64,000 nucleotides of DNA from JANNUT01 sp046331425. Lineage in GTDB: Bacteria; Acidobacteriota; Polarisedimenticolia; J045. The stretch's first letter is position 1; each line of letters starts with the position of its first letter. The notes below the pieces were generated by a model, which saw only the letters and a program-made list of their open reading frames with translations, made no database searches and had not been told where the DNA came from. Positions 8,398 to 18,616 of this stretch are shown piece by piece. The stretch lies in NCBI GenBank assembly GCA_046331425.1, contig JAXLQU010000005.1, positions 62,001-126,000 of the forward strand. The letters run 5' to 3'. A program made the translations under genes and the position numbers.

Positions 8398-9782
8398 CTC
8401 GCAACCTGAAGGTCGTCGCGCTGCTGCTCATCGCACTTCTCGTTCTCGTCGGCGCCGCGTGCTCTGGCCAAGACTCGGCCAGTCCTTCTGAGCGGTATCA
8501 GTGTCCGATGCATCCGACGGTGGTCTCGGATCGCCCGGGCGAGTGCCCGATCTGTCATATGGATCTCGTGCTGATCGACCAAAAGCGCTCTGGTCAGATT
8601 GAGCCGAGCGCGTCGCCCAACGAGCAGGCTCCGCTTTTCTATCGCAATCCGATGGACCCAACGATTACGTCGCCGACACCGATGAAGGATTCCATGGGAA
8701 TGGACTACGTTGCCGTTTACCCCGGTGTTGCGAGCAGGAACGACGCCGTCATCGAAGGGCGGACCGCGGTCAGCCTCGATGCGATCGGCAATTCACGCGC
8801 CGGCATTCGAACCGAGCGGGTGCGCAACAAATCGCTCGGCCACAGCATTCGCACCGTCGGTGTTGTCGCGGCCGACGAGACCCGCGTTCATCACCTGCAC
8901 CTGAAGGTTTCAGGGTTCATCGAACAGCTCTATGTCGCCTTCGAGGGTCAGGAGGTGCGCGAGGGGCAACCAATGCTCACCGTCTACTCACCTGAGTTGC
9001 TCGCCAGTCAGGAGGAATTCCTGCGAGCTCACGCTGCGGCGCAGAAGTTCGCGTCCTCGGCACTCCCTGAGGTTCGACAGGGGGGCAACGACCTGTACGT
9101 GGCTGCAAGACGCCGGCTGGAACTGCTCGATGTTCCAGCATCGTTGATCGCCCTGCTGGAGCGATCTGGCTCAGCTCAACGCAGCGTCACGATCTGCTCG
9201 CCACACTCGGGTTTCGTTACGGCCAAAGACGTGTACGAAGGGATGCAGGTCGAACCAGGATCAGAGCTCTTTACCATCACCGATCTGTCGCATGTCTGGA
9301 TCGAAGCCGACGTGTTCGAGGCTGAGGCGCCGCTCGTCGCGAAAGGTCTACCCGCGTCATTGACGCTCCCGTATGACGCGTCGATCGGCTTGACGGGCGA
9401 AGTCGCCTACATCTTCCCGACATTTCGTGCTGAAACAAGGACGCTCAGAGTGCGGTTTGACTTTCCGAACCCGCAGATTCGCTTGAAGCCAGGGATGTTC
9501 GCGAATGTCGAGATGCAGCTCGCCCCGCGCGAGGCATTGACGATCCCGGACTCGGCAGTGATCGATACAGGGACCCGACAACTCGTGTTCGTCAAGACTG
9601 CTTCGGGGGACTATCTGCCGCGCGAGGTCAAGCTCGGTGTCCACGGGGGCCGCCGCGTCGAGGTGCTCTTTGGGTTGTCGACGGCCGATGAGGTCGTGGT
9701 CGAAGGGAACTTCCTGCTCGACTCCGAATCGCGCCTGAAGGCTGCAATCTCGAGTGCGAGCGCGGAACAGAAATCGCCATGA
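8394..9782 (+). CDS. cusB: Heavy-metal efflux periplasmic adaptor (CusB-like), with metal-binding domains
   Basis: A 462-aa membrane-fusion protein linking the RND pump to the outer membrane channel. It begins with a lipoprotein-type signal (LLVLVGAAC; the Cys is followed by SGQDS). Two heavy-metal-binding domains follow: YQCPMHP...CPICHMDLV and FYRNPMDPTI...KDSMGMDYV. The second replaces Cys by Met and Asn, as in CusB-type Cu/Ag domains. Then come the lipoyl/hairpin region and the beta-barrel (VDFPNPQIRLKPGMFANVEM-like, here starting FDFPNPQIRLKPGM). It overlaps its neighbours by 4 nt at both ends. Cu+/Ag+ is the most likely substrate, inferred from the Met-rich motif. Confidence 0.9.
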   Translation: MTRNLKVVALLLIALLVLVGAACSGQDSASPSERYQCPMHPTVVSDRPGECPICHMDLVLIDQKRSGQIEPSASPNEQAPLFYRNPMDPTITSPTPMKDSMGMDYVAVYPGVASRNDAVIEGRTAVSLDAIGNSRAGIRTERVRNKSLGHSIRTVGVVAADETRVHHLHLKVSGFIEQLYVAFEGQEVREGQPMLTVYSPELLASQEEFLRAHAAAQKFASSALPEVRQGGNDLYVAARRRLELLDVPASLIALLERSGSAQRSVTICSPHSGFVTAKDVYEGMQVEPGSELFTITDLSHVWIEADVFEAEAPLVAKGLPASLTLPYDASIGLTGEVAYIFPTFRAETRTLRVRFDFPNPQIRLKPGMFANVEMQLAPREALTIPDSAVIDTGTRQLVFVKTASGDYLPREVKLGVHGGRRVEVLFGLSTADEVVVEGNFLLDSESRLKAAISSASAEQKSP

Positions 9783-12700
9783 ACGGCCCGATAGCCAAGC
9801 TCATCGAAATCTCCGCACGGCATCGCTGGCTCGTGATCGCAATCACCATTGCAACGTGTCTGTTCGCCGGTCGGCTGCTGCAGCGGATGCCATTGGATGC
9901 CCTGCCTGACCTCTCGGACACACAGGTCATCATCTACTCGCGGTGGGATCGCAGCCCAGACATCATCGAGGACCAACTCACCTACCCGATCGTCAGCGCC
10001 CTGCTCGGTGCACCGAAGGTAAAGGCGATCCGTGGCTTCAGCGATTTCGGTTTCTCCTACGTCTATGTGATCTTCCAGGACGGAACCGACCTGTACTGGG
10101 CGCGCTCTCGCGTGCTCGAGTACCTGTCGAAGATCCAGCCGCGGTTGCCTGAGGGAGTCAAGACCGAGTTGGGGCCGGACGCGACGGGGGTCGGTTGGAT
10201 CTATCAATACGCATTGGTGGATAAAAGCGGCCGTCATTCGCTCGAAGAGTTGCGTAGTTACCAAGACTGGACCTTGCGGTACGCGCTGCAGAGTGTGACG
10301 GGTGTGGCGGAGGTGGCGTCGTTGGGCGGATACCAACGTCAATACCAGATCACGGTCGATCCCAACCGGTTGGCCGCGTATGGCCTGACGCTCGACCAGA
10401 TCAGCGAGGCGGTGCGGCGCTCCAACAACGAGGTAGGCGGGAGGCTGCTCGAGTTCGCCGGCGCGGAGTTCATGGTGCGCGGCCGCGGCTATGCCCAGGA
10501 TCTGTCGGACTTCGAGCAGATCGCGATCAAGGCAGGAGCCGGAGGCGTTCCGGTGACCCTGCGCGATGTTGCACGCATCAGCTTGGGGCCAGACATCCGA
10601 CGCGGCGTGGCCGATCTCGACGGGACCGGCGACCACGTGGGCGGAATCGTCGTGATGCGTCACGGCGAGAACGCACTGAACGTGATTCGGGCGTTGAAAG
10701 CAAAAATCTCGGAACTTCAAGTGTCGCTTCCGTCCGGCGTGGAGGTTGTCCCCACCTATGATCGCTCGACACTGATCACGCGAGCCTTGCACACGCTTCG
10801 CCACGAATTGCTGGTGGAGATGATCGTCGTCGCGATCGTGATCTTGATCTTTCTCTGGCATTTTCCTTCGTCGATCGTTCCGATCATCACGATCCCTGTC
10901 TCGGTGCTGCTCTCGTTCATTCCGCTCTACATGATGGGGATCTCGGTCAACATCATGTCGCTGGCCGGCATCGCCATCTCGATCGGCGTGTTGGTCGACG
11001 GAGCGATCGTGGAGGTCGAGAACGCCTACAACCGGCTGCATCACTGGAATGTTGCCGGGCGTCCAGGCGATTTCCACTTGGTTCGCCTGCGGGCCTTGCA
11101 GGAAGTCGGGCCCTCGGTTTTCTTTTCACTGTTGGTCATCGCCGTGTCGTTCATTCCGATTTTCGCGCTGGAAGATCAAGAAGGGAGGCTGTTCACGCCG
11201 TTGGCGTGGTCCAAAACGTTGGCGATGACGCTCGCTGCGGTGCTGGCTGTGACGCTGGACCCGGCGTTGCGCATGCTGTTTACGCGTCTGGATCCATTTG
11301 CATTCCGCCCCCGTTGGCTGGCCCGCAGTGCAACCTCGCTGTTGGTGGGGACGTATCACGCAGAGGAGCGGCACCCGATCAATCGAGTGCTGATGCGACT
11401 CTACGAGCCGGCTTGTCGCGTGGTACTTAGACACCCCAAGACTGCGATCGTTCTCGCGCTGCTGATTCTCGTGGCGTCGATCCCACCCTTCTTGAGCTTG
11501 GGCTCGGAGTTCATGCCGCCGTTGAATGAAGGCACGATTCTCTACATGCCCACCACGTTGCCCGGGATCTCTGTCGGAGAGGCTTCGCGTCTGTTGCAGG
11601 CGCAGGACCAGATCCTTAAGTCGTTCCCTGAGGTCGTGAGCGTGCATGGAAAGGCTGGACGCGCCGAAACATCGACCGACCCGGCCCCGCTCTCGATGAT
11701 GGAAACAGTCGTCCAACTCAAGCCCAGCGAGGAGTGGCGAGCGATACCGCGCTGGTGGTCTCGCTGGACACCCGGTTGGCTCGTCGCCCCGATGCGGTTC
11801 TTCTGGCCCGATCGGCTCTCGTGGGACGACTTGATCGAGGATTTCGACAGAGCGCTGCGGATTCCAGGCGTAACCAACGCATGGACGATGCCGATCAAAG
11901 CGCGCAACGACATGTTGACCACGGGTGTCCGCACACCGGTCGGGATCAAAGTGCTCGGTTCCAACCTGCAGGAAATTCAGTCGGTCGGTGAACATCTCGA
12001 GCAGATTCTCAAAACCGTTCCGGGCACTCGAAGCGTTTTCGCTGAGCGGGTGACGGGTGGCTACTTTCTCGACATCCAGCCGCGTCGCGACCAGCTCGCA
12101 AGGTACGGGCTGGCGATCGACGATCTTCAGCGCGTCGTACTGACAGCCATCGGCGGTGAAACCATCAGCACCGTGATTCACGGCCGTGAACGATATACGG
12201 TCAATCTTCGTTACCCGCGCGAGCTGCGCGATCAGATCGATCGTTTGGAGCGCGTGCTCGTCGCCGCGCCATCCGGCGCTCAGATTCCGCTTGGCGAGGT
12301 TGCGCAGCTCAGCACCGCCACCGGACCGGCGATGATCCGCAACGAAAACGGGTTCCTGGCGGGGTACGTCTTCGTCGATATCGTGGGGCGCGACATTGGA
12401 GGCTACGTTGCTCAGGCCAAGCAGCAGGTCGGCTCGCAGATAACGCTGCCGCGCAACACGTATCTGGAATGGTCGGGGCAGTACGAGAACATGCAGCGTG
12501 TTCGACAACGGCTAGTTCTCGTCGTACCGGTCACGCTCGGGCTGATCTTTCTTCTGCTCTACGCGAACACCGGCTCGGCCTTCAAAGCCACGCTCGTGCT
12601 TGCCGCCGTTCCTTTCTCGGCTATCGGCGCGATCTGGTTGTTTTGGCTCTTGGACTACAACGTGTCGATCGCCGCATGGGTTGGGATGATCGCGCTGCTT

Positions 12701-13024
12701 GGCCTCGATGCAGAGACAGGCGTCTTCATGCTCATGTTTCTAGACCTATCCTGGGACGAGGCAAAGGCGGCAGGACGCCTGGAAACGCCGACACAGATCG
12801 ATGAAGCGTTACTGCATGGCGCGGTCAAACGCCTGCGGCCCAAGCTGATGACAGTGGCGGCTGCATTCATGGGGCTGGCTCCGATTCTCGTCAGCACATC
12901 CGCGGGGTCCGACGTGATGAAGCGGATCGCTGCTCCGATGATCGGAGGGCTACTGACGTCGTTCTTGTTGGAACTGCTGGTCTACCCGGCAGCCTACAAG
13001 CTCTGGCGCAGCCGCCACCCCTAG
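9779..13024 (+). CDS. cusA: Heavy-metal efflux RND transporter (CusA/CzcA family)
   Basis: A 1081-aa inner-membrane proton antiporter of the HME-RND family. Hallmarks: PLDALPDLSDTQVIIYS near residue 40, YPIVSALLGAPKVKAIRG, and the transmembrane proton-relay motif GVLVDGAIVEVENAYN. In the second half it has GSEFMPPLNEGTILYMPTT, then LLGLDAETGVFMLMF and GLAPILVSTSAGSDVMKRI. Size and topology (12 TM, two large periplasmic loops) are normal. It is translationally coupled to the adaptor (ATGA), and its stop overlaps that of convergent dedA. No dedicated metalloregulator gene lies beside the operon. Confidence 0.94.
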   Translation: MNGPIAKLIEISARHRWLVIAITIATCLFAGRLLQRMPLDALPDLSDTQVIIYSRWDRSPDIIEDQLTYPIVSALLGAPKVKAIRGFSDFGFSYVYVIFQDGTDLYWARSRVLEYLSKIQPRLPEGVKTELGPDATGVGWIYQYALVDKSGRHSLEELRSYQDWTLRYALQSVTGVAEVASLGGYQRQYQITVDPNRLAAYGLTLDQISEAVRRSNNEVGGRLLEFAGAEFMVRGRGYAQDLSDFEQIAIKAGAGGVPVTLRDVARISLGPDIRRGVADLDGTGDHVGGIVVMRHGENALNVIRALKAKISELQVSLPSGVEVVPTYDRSTLITRALHTLRHELLVEMIVVAIVILIFLWHFPSSIVPIITIPVSVLLSFIPLYMMGISVNIMSLAGIAISIGVLVDGAIVEVENAYNRLHHWNVAGRPGDFHLVRLRALQEVGPSVFFSLLVIAVSFIPIFALEDQEGRLFTPLAWSKTLAMTLAAVLAVTLDPALRMLFTRLDPFAFRPRWLARSATSLLVGTYHAEERHPINRVLMRLYEPACRVVLRHPKTAIVLALLILVASIPPFLSLGSEFMPPLNEGTILYMPTTLPGISVGEASRLLQAQDQILKSFPEVVSVHGKAGRAETSTDPAPLSMMETVVQLKPSEEWRAIPRWWSRWTPGWLVAPMRFFWPDRLSWDDLIEDFDRALRIPGVTNAWTMPIKARNDMLTTGVRTPVGIKVLGSNLQEIQSVGEHLEQILKTVPGTRSVFAERVTGGYFLDIQPRRDQLARYGLAIDDLQRVVLTAIGGETISTVIHGRERYTVNLRYPRELRDQIDRLERVLVAAPSGAQIPLGEVAQLSTATGPAMIRNENGFLAGYVFVDIVGRDIGGYVAQAKQQVGSQITLPRNTYLEWSGQYENMQRVRQRLVLVVPVTLGLIFLLLYANTGSAFKATLVLAAVPFSAIGAIWLFWLLDYNVSIAAWVGMIALLGLDAETGVFMLMFLDLSWDEAKAAGRLETPTQIDEALLHGAVKRLRPKLMTVAAAFMGLAPILVSTSAGSDVMKRIAAPMIGGLLTSFLLELLVYPAAYKLWRSRHP

Positions 13025-13635
13025 CCGCGACGTCGATGTGCGAGCTGGCGACGAACGAACCAGATGCCGAAACCGAGTAGCGCGACCACCACGACGATAT
13101 CGACCTGGTGCGAGTAGTGCTGCACTACATCCCAACGCTCACGCAGCTTCACGCCGACGGCCAACAGAAATGTATTCCAGGCGGTGCCACCGACCAGTGT
13201 GTACAACGAGAACTTGAACGGGTTCATCTTGGCGACTCCAGCCGGAATCGAAATGAAGTGCCGCACCACCGGGATGAATCGAGACACGAGGATCGTGATT
13301 TCGCCTCGTTTTTGAAACCAACGAACCGTCGCGTCGAGGTGTTCTTGATCGAGCAACAGATACTTACCGAAGCGCTGCACGAATGGATACCCGCCCCACA
13401 TCCCCATCCAATAACCGAGCCACGAGCCGAGCAACGTACCGGCGCTCGACGCGACGATGGCGCCCGTCCAACTGAACTGCCCTTGCACGATCAGAAAACC
13501 GGCGAACGGCATTACCGCCTCGCTCGGCACCGGAGCGATCATGCTTTCCAGCATCATCAAGAACATCAGCCCGGGATAGCCCAGCACGCTCAGAATCTGG
13601 GTGGCCCATTCAGAGATAACGGTGGTCAGTCCCAT
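13021..13635 (-). CDS. DedA family membrane protein
   Basis: A 204-aa integral membrane protein of the DedA/SNARE-associated family, linked to phospholipid or undecaprenyl-phosphate flipping and membrane homeostasis. The family motifs are clear: FLMMLESMIAPVPSEAVMPF near residue 30, then GYWMGMWGGYPFVQRFGKY and RFIPVVRHFISIPAGVAKM. It ends in a basic tail. The gene is convergent with the RND pump, the stop codons overlapping by 4 nt. Confidence 0.9.
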   Translation of the reverse strand: MGLTTVISEWATQILSVLGYPGLMFLMMLESMIAPVPSEAVMPFAGFLIVQGQFSWTGAIVASSAGTLLGSWLGYWMGMWGGYPFVQRFGKYLLLDQEHLDATVRWFQKRGEITILVSRFIPVVRHFISIPAGVAKMNPFKFSLYTLVGGTAWNTFLLAVGVKLRERWDVVQHYSHQVDIVVVVALLGFGIWFVRRQLAHRRRG

Positions 13636-13696
13636 CTGTTCCTCGAGAGTCCGATGAATCGCGGCCGCGGATTATGCCGGCGTCGTGAGACCTCTG

Positions 13697-14494
13697 CTAG
13701 AACTCGGGCCAGCGAAACCGCGTATCAGGCGGGAATCGCAGGTCGAACTCGCTTTCTAACAGTGCCAGCAACTGCTGAGCGTCCTGCAGCGCTTGTGTGT
13801 ACGAACGGTCTGGTTGACGTACCGTGAACGACCGATTGCGCAACACCGAGCGGCGGTCTGGTCGCACGCGCTGGACCGTGAGATTGCTAACGAACGGCGA
13901 GCTGGGATGTGTACTCGTGAAGTGGTTGGCAACCTCGTAGTCGACCGCGTGTTGTGGCTCCAGATCGAAACTGTATAGGTCGGTCCACTCGCCTTCGACC
14001 TCGACTTGCAGGGACCACTCGCCACGCTCGAAGACCAGGCGATGATGACTTGTGGGGGAGCGCACCGAGGCGAAGTGCCGCAGTTCGATCGGATGCAATA
14101 GGCCGTCTCCTCCAAAGCCGACATCGACGATCTGACGGCCGGACTGCATGTCGACGAGCAGCAGCATGTGCGTGCGCGGGCGGATCTTGCCGGGTTGACT
14201 TCCAACCCTGGCTGCCAGCCCGGCGACTTGATATCCCAGCGTATTCAGCACCGCGCACAGTAACGTGTTGTGCTCGAAACAGTAACCGCCGCGGTGGTCG
14301 AGAACGAGTTTGTGGACCAGCGATTCAAGGTCGAGCGAGATCGGCCGCCCCAGCAGAATGTCGAGATTCTCGAACGGGATCGATGTGACGTGCGCCTCGG
14401 TGAGGCTCGTGAGCGCTTCGATCGATGGCTTGGTAGGCTCGGCAACCCCGATCCGCTTTAGATAGGCAGCCATGTCGGTGGCGGTCAGTCCCAC
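13697..14494 (-). CDS. nat: Arylamine N-acetyltransferase
   Basis: A 265-aa enzyme that transfers acetyl from acetyl-CoA to arylamines or related substrates. The Cys-His-Asp triad is visible: RGGYCFEHN, RTHMLLLVD and VDVGFGGDG, together with SIPFENLDILLGRPI. Of the candidate starts, GTG 14494 has GAGGTG 7 nt upstream, whereas ATG 14473 has no SD; homologues begin close to either. It is divergent from the class V aminotransferase gene across a 58-nt gap. Confidence 0.9.
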   Translation of the reverse strand: MGLTATDMAAYLKRIGVAEPTKPSIEALTSLTEAHVTSIPFENLDILLGRPISLDLESLVHKLVLDHRGGYCFEHNTLLCAVLNTLGYQVAGLAARVGSQPGKIRPRTHMLLLVDMQSGRQIVDVGFGGDGLLHPIELRHFASVRSPTSHHRLVFERGEWSLQVEVEGEWTDLYSFDLEPQHAVDYEVANHFTSTHPSSPFVSNLTVQRVRPDRRSVLRNRSFTVRQPDRSYTQALQDAQQLLALLESEFDLRFPPDTRFRWPEF

Positions 14495-14552
14495 GGGTTT
14501 CACCTCGATCGAGGCAGGATATCCGATGCAGAATCGAGCCTGGAGACAGCGC

Positions 14553-15773
14553 ATGAACCTGGATCTCGAGTTCGTCCGAAGTCAGTTCCCTGCTCTCAGG
14601 TCGGACTGGGCATTCTTCGATAACGCCGGCGGGACGCCACCGCCGGCAGCGGTCATCGAATCTGCCGGCGACTACATGCGCGCGTGTCAGGTTCAGCTCG
14701 GCGCCTCCCATGCGCTCTCGACAGAAGCGACGAGGCGGGTCGAACAAGGGCATTTCGCGGCGGCCTCACTGCTTGGTGCCGACCCTGACGAGGTGATACT
14801 CGGCGCCTCGACCACCATCAACATCTTCGTGTTGGCGCAAGCGTTCGCGGCAACGGTCCGGCCAGGAGACGAGATCATCGTGACCGATCTCGACCACGAG
14901 GCGAACATCGGTGCATGGCGCCGACTCGAACGTTCTGGGGCCAAGATCCGGGCCTGGCGACTACGCCCAGAGACGGCTCGTTTGGAACTCGAGGATCTCG
15001 AAACTCTGCTCAGCGAGCGCACGCGCTTGGTCTGTTTCACACACTGCTCGAATATCGTCGGCGCCTATCACGATGTCGCAGCGATCACGCAACGCGTGCA
15101 CGCCGCCGGAGGCCTGGTCTGCGTGGACGGCGTAGCGTTCGCGCCGCATCGACGTGTCGATGTGAAGGCGCTTGGTGTCGACTTTTATCTGGTGAGTTTG
15201 TACAAGACCTGGGGACCGCACCTCGCCGCGCTTTACGGCCGCCGCGAACTCTTGCGCGCGCTCCCCGGCCAAAACCACTTCTTTGTCGACGAGGAACAGG
15301 TGCCGTACAAGTTTCAACCAGGGTCGGTGCCGCACGAGCTTGCGGCGGCCGTGCCTGGGATCATCGAATACCTTCGCTCTGTCGCAGAACGACTCGGTGC
15401 CGATCCTACCGACCTAAGGCATGCACTGCCGCGCTGCTTCGAGGCGTTCATGAAGCACGAGGAAGCACTCTCCAAGCGGTTTCTCGATTACATCGTGGGC
15501 CGGCGCGACATCCGTCTGATCGGTCCGCGCGTACACGATGCCACGGTGCGTGCGCCGATTTTTTCCTTCGTTGTGAACGGCCACTCCTCATCCGAGGTCG
15601 TCGGCCTTCTGGACCAACAACAGGTTGCGGTACGCCACGGAGACTTCTACGCGCGCCGCGCCGTTGACGCGCTCGGCATCGGTCCATCGAAAGGAGTGGT
15701 GCGCGTCAGCATGATGCACTACAACACCGACCGCGACGTCGATCGGCTGATCTCGGCGCTCGATCGGGTTTGA
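14553..15773 (+). CDS. Cysteine desulfurase-like class V aminotransferase
   Basis: A 406-aa PLP enzyme of the SufS-like subgroup that resembles TIGR01976. It opens MNLDLEFVRSQFPAL, then WAFFDNAGGTPPPAAVIES. PLP-binding signatures include LVCVDGVAFAPHR and SLYKTWGPHLAALYG, whose Lys should form the Schiff base. ATG 14553 has GGAGA 7 nt upstream and is preferred over ATG 14472. Substrate is unknown; no isc/suf genes are nearby, so a role in Fe-S assembly cannot be claimed. It is followed by a converging tRNA-Pro. Confidence 0.88.
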   Translation: MNLDLEFVRSQFPALRSDWAFFDNAGGTPPPAAVIESAGDYMRACQVQLGASHALSTEATRRVEQGHFAAASLLGADPDEVILGASTTINIFVLAQAFAATVRPGDEIIVTDLDHEANIGAWRRLERSGAKIRAWRLRPETARLELEDLETLLSERTRLVCFTHCSNIVGAYHDVAAITQRVHAAGGLVCVDGVAFAPHRRVDVKALGVDFYLVSLYKTWGPHLAALYGRRELLRALPGQNHFFVDEEQVPYKFQPGSVPHELAAAVPGIIEYLRSVAERLGADPTDLRHALPRCFEAFMKHEEALSKRFLDYIVGRRDIRLIGPRVHDATVRAPIFSFVVNGHSSSEVVGLLDQQQVAVRHGDFYARRAVDALGIGPSKGVVRVSMMHYNTDRDVDRLISALDRV

Positions 15774-15823
15774 GTCCAGGAGCAGGCGCTGAGTGGACTC
15801 ACGTCGACGGTAAGGCGGAAAGT

Positions 15824-16429
<606 letters not shown>

Positions 16430-17122
16430 CTACGCGGGAGGCGCCTCGCGGTACCCGAATCGGCCGATCAGCGGGACGAATTGGGCTGGGCCGTGGTCTT
16501 CCTCTGCTGTCGAGCCGTCAGCATTCTTGACCACCACGGTCAATCGTTGTTCGCCACCACGGGCGACCGGAATGACGAGCCGGCCTGCCTCTGCCAATTG
16601 CGTCACCAGCGCAGGCGGGATCGATGGCCCTGCTGCCGTGACGATGATCCCGCGATACGGTGCTTGCGCCGCCCACCCATAGGTCCCGTCGAAGTGCTTC
16701 ACCGTCACCGACATCAGCCCGAGGCGCCGAAGCAACTCACCCGACTGGCGGGCCAACGACGCGTGTCGTTCGACCGTGAACACGATCAGTCCCATCGCAC
16801 CCAAGACGGCGGCTTGATATCCGCTACCCGTACCGATCTCCAGGACCCGATCTCCAGGTTGAACCTGCAACAACTCACTCATCCTTGCTACGGTCCACGG
16901 TTGGCTGATCGATTGCCCCTCACCGATCGGGAGTCGCCCGTCGTCATAGCATCGACCGGTGAGTGCCGCGGGCACGAACTGCTCGCGAGGAACACGGCCG
17001 ATTGCATCGAGCACCAACGGATCTCGGATCCCCTGTTGCTTGAGGCGATCGACCATCCGGCGCCGGGCACCTGCTGCATCGCGAGGGATCATCAGGGGGT
17101 CGATTCCGCCGGGAGTGCCCAT
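16430..17122 (-). CDS. pcm: Protein-L-isoaspartate O-methyltransferase
   Basis: A 230-aa SAM-dependent methyltransferase that repairs isoaspartyl residues in aged proteins. It shows VPREQFVPAAL, IGEGQSISQPWTVARM (substrate region), motif I VLEIGTGSGYQAAVLG and the post-I VFTVERH. The C-terminal extension (LPFVPLIGRFG-type, here AQFVPLIGRFGYRE) is normal. Its first 31 nt overlap the 3' end of surE, the classic surE-pcm arrangement. Confidence 0.95.
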   Translation of the reverse strand: MGTPGGIDPLMIPRDAAGARRRMVDRLKQQGIRDPLVLDAIGRVPREQFVPAALTGRCYDDGRLPIGEGQSISQPWTVARMSELLQVQPGDRVLEIGTGSGYQAAVLGAMGLIVFTVERHASLARQSGELLRRLGLMSVTVKHFDGTYGWAAQAPYRGIIVTAAGPSIPPALVTQLAEAGRLVIPVARGGEQRLTVVVKNADGSTAEEDHGPAQFVPLIGRFGYREAPPA

Positions 17123-17853
17123 TCCTTGACCATGTCGATCGCAGGGTGAAAGGTCATGTCGGCATGCAGTGGTGTCACCGACACCAGTCCGGCTGTTACC
17201 GCAGCATGGTCGGCCGATGCATCAGGTTGCCATTCGAAGGGGGCGAGTCCGATCCAGTAGTACTCGCGCCCCTTCGGATCGTGGCGCGCCACGAGGCCTT
17301 CGCGAAACAAGCGTCTTCCCTGTCGTGTGACCCGATAGCCAACCGGTGCTCGCGGGACGTTCACGTTGAGCAGGCCGTCGGACGGTAGTCCCCGTGCAAG
17401 CAACTCACGTGACATGCGCAAAGCGATCGCTGCAGTCACCGAGAACTGCACGTCGTCGGCGTCGGAGGTCGTCGAGATCGCAAGGCTCGGCGCACCGAGA
17501 ATCCGCCCCTCCAAAGCCCCTGCAACGGTCCCTGAGTAGGTCGTGTCCTCACCGAGGTTGTAGCCTGCATTGATCCCGCTGACGACGAGATCGGGAACGC
17601 GTTCGAGAATGTGAAAGAACGCCAAGTTCACGCAGTCGGTTGGGGTTCCGTCCACGGAATACCAGCCGGCTTCCAAGGCCTCGATGCGAAGCGGCTGTCG
17701 CAACGTCAGGGCGTGCGATGCGCCGGACTGTTCGCGATCGGGCGCCACCACGACGACGTCCCCCAACTCGTTCATCACGCGAGCCAGCGCCTTCAGCCCC
17801 GGGGCACGCACACCATCATCGTTGGTGATCAGGATTCGAGGGCGCGCAGGCAT
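17092..17853 (-). CDS. surE: 5'/3'-nucleotidase SurE
   Basis: A 253-aa metal-dependent survival nucleotidase. The active site is evident: ILITNDDGVRAPGL at the N-terminus supplies the metal-binding Asp pair, followed by VVAPDREQSGASHALTL and PDLVVSGINAGYNLGEDT. It is the upstream gene of the surE-pcm pair (31-nt overlap), a pairing long associated with stationary-phase survival. Length is normal. Confidence 0.95.
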   Translation of the reverse strand: MPARPRILITNDDGVRAPGLKALARVMNELGDVVVVAPDREQSGASHALTLRQPLRIEALEAGWYSVDGTPTDCVNLAFFHILERVPDLVVSGINAGYNLGEDTTYSGTVAGALEGRILGAPSLAISTTSDADDVQFSVTAAIALRMSRELLARGLPSDGLLNVNVPRAPVGYRVTRQGRRLFREGLVARHDPKGREYYWIGLAPFEWQPDASADHAAVTAGLVSVTPLHADMTFHPAIDMVKEWALPAESTP

Positions 17854-17998
17854 CGCAGGGCGGAACTCCGAAAAGAGAGCGAAAGCCTACCTGGGGAAGC
17901 ACAGCATGGTCAACGAAAACCGTCGGGCCAAATCCAGTTCACGCGTGCGTCCGCTTCCGCGCTGCCATCCTGAATTCCGTTCTGACCTTATGTTGAAT

Positions 17999-18075
17999 TG
18001 GTCGGGGCGGCCGGATTTGAACCGGCGACCACTTGCACCCCAAGCAAGTGCGCTACCAGGCTGCGCCACGCCCCG
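17999..18075 (-). tRNA. tRNA-Pro (anticodon GGG)
   Basis: A 77-nt cloverleaf with encoded CCA. Acceptor CGGGGCG pairs with CGCCCCG; the anticodon loop TTGGGGT between CTTGC and GCAAG gives GGG. It lies about 80 nt downstream of the coiled-coil gene and upstream of surE on the same strand. Confidence 0.96.
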
Positions 18076-18161
18076 ACCTAGGTCTTGCAACCGCCTCACA
18101 GAGGAGACGAACGCAGGATCCTGACAAAAGCGCGGGATTCTAGCACCGAGATCGGCGCGCG

Positions 18162-18555
18162 TCAGGGTTCGGCAGGTTTCTGTTGGTGGGGCAGCAATGT
18201 GTCAGTGGGAGTGGGTTTTCTTTCGGACTCGCGCTGATCAGCAGCACCGTGAGCCTCTCCCCCCAAACTCACCAGCATCCCGGCGACGTCGCCAGACAGC
18301 GCACGTGCTTCGCCAAGCAACAGGTCGATCTCTCGCGTAAGGTCCAGCTTCAGGCGACCGTGTCGCTCGCCTTCGCTCTTGATCTTCTCTTGCAACGCTC
18401 GAACTTGGTTCAGCGCCTCGGCGGTGCGTGTCTTCCTCTGCTTTCAACTCACGGTCCAGAGCCAATCTCTTTTTTTGCGTTTCGCTCAGCGATGCGCTCA
18501 AGGCCTTGGCCTCTTGCAGCAGCTTTTGCTCGCGCTCCAACTGGCCGCACGTCAC
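18162..18555 (-). pseudogene. Coiled-coil protein gene interrupted by a frameshift
   Basis: Two overlapping frames read as one protein. From about 18555 the first frame gives TCGQLEREQKLLQEAKAL...RLALDRELKAEED, then degenerates into an Arg-rich tail. The continuation, AEALNQVRALQEKIKSEGER through RLKLDLTREIDLLLGEARAL to a stop at 18162, is in the +1 frame from about 18428. Joined, they form a roughly 130-residue Glu/Lys/Leu heptad-rich coiled coil. No slippery heptamer is seen at the junction, so a mutation or a sequencing error is more likely than programmed frameshifting. The function is unknown. It follows the MerR-like gene on the same strand. Confidence 0.5.
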
Positions 18556-18616
18556 GCACGGTTGTTAAGGACCGATCGAGAACCGTCGCCCGACAGGCCT
18601 CGCGCAGGGCTGCAGT

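Noticed and set aside
9611..11077. Long minus-strand open frame opposite cusB and cusA (488 codons)
   Set aside because: Its translation is Asp/His/Arg-rich low complexity, mirrored from the real plus-strand genes; no family motif and no credible start.
11126..12508. Minus-strand open frame of 460 codons inside cusA
   Set aside because: A shadow of cusA codon usage in a GC-rich genome; no motif.
18396..18440. Programmed ribosomal frameshift in the coiled-coil gene
   Set aside because: No slippery sequence, downstream pseudoknot or SD-like stimulator was seen; an indel is simpler.
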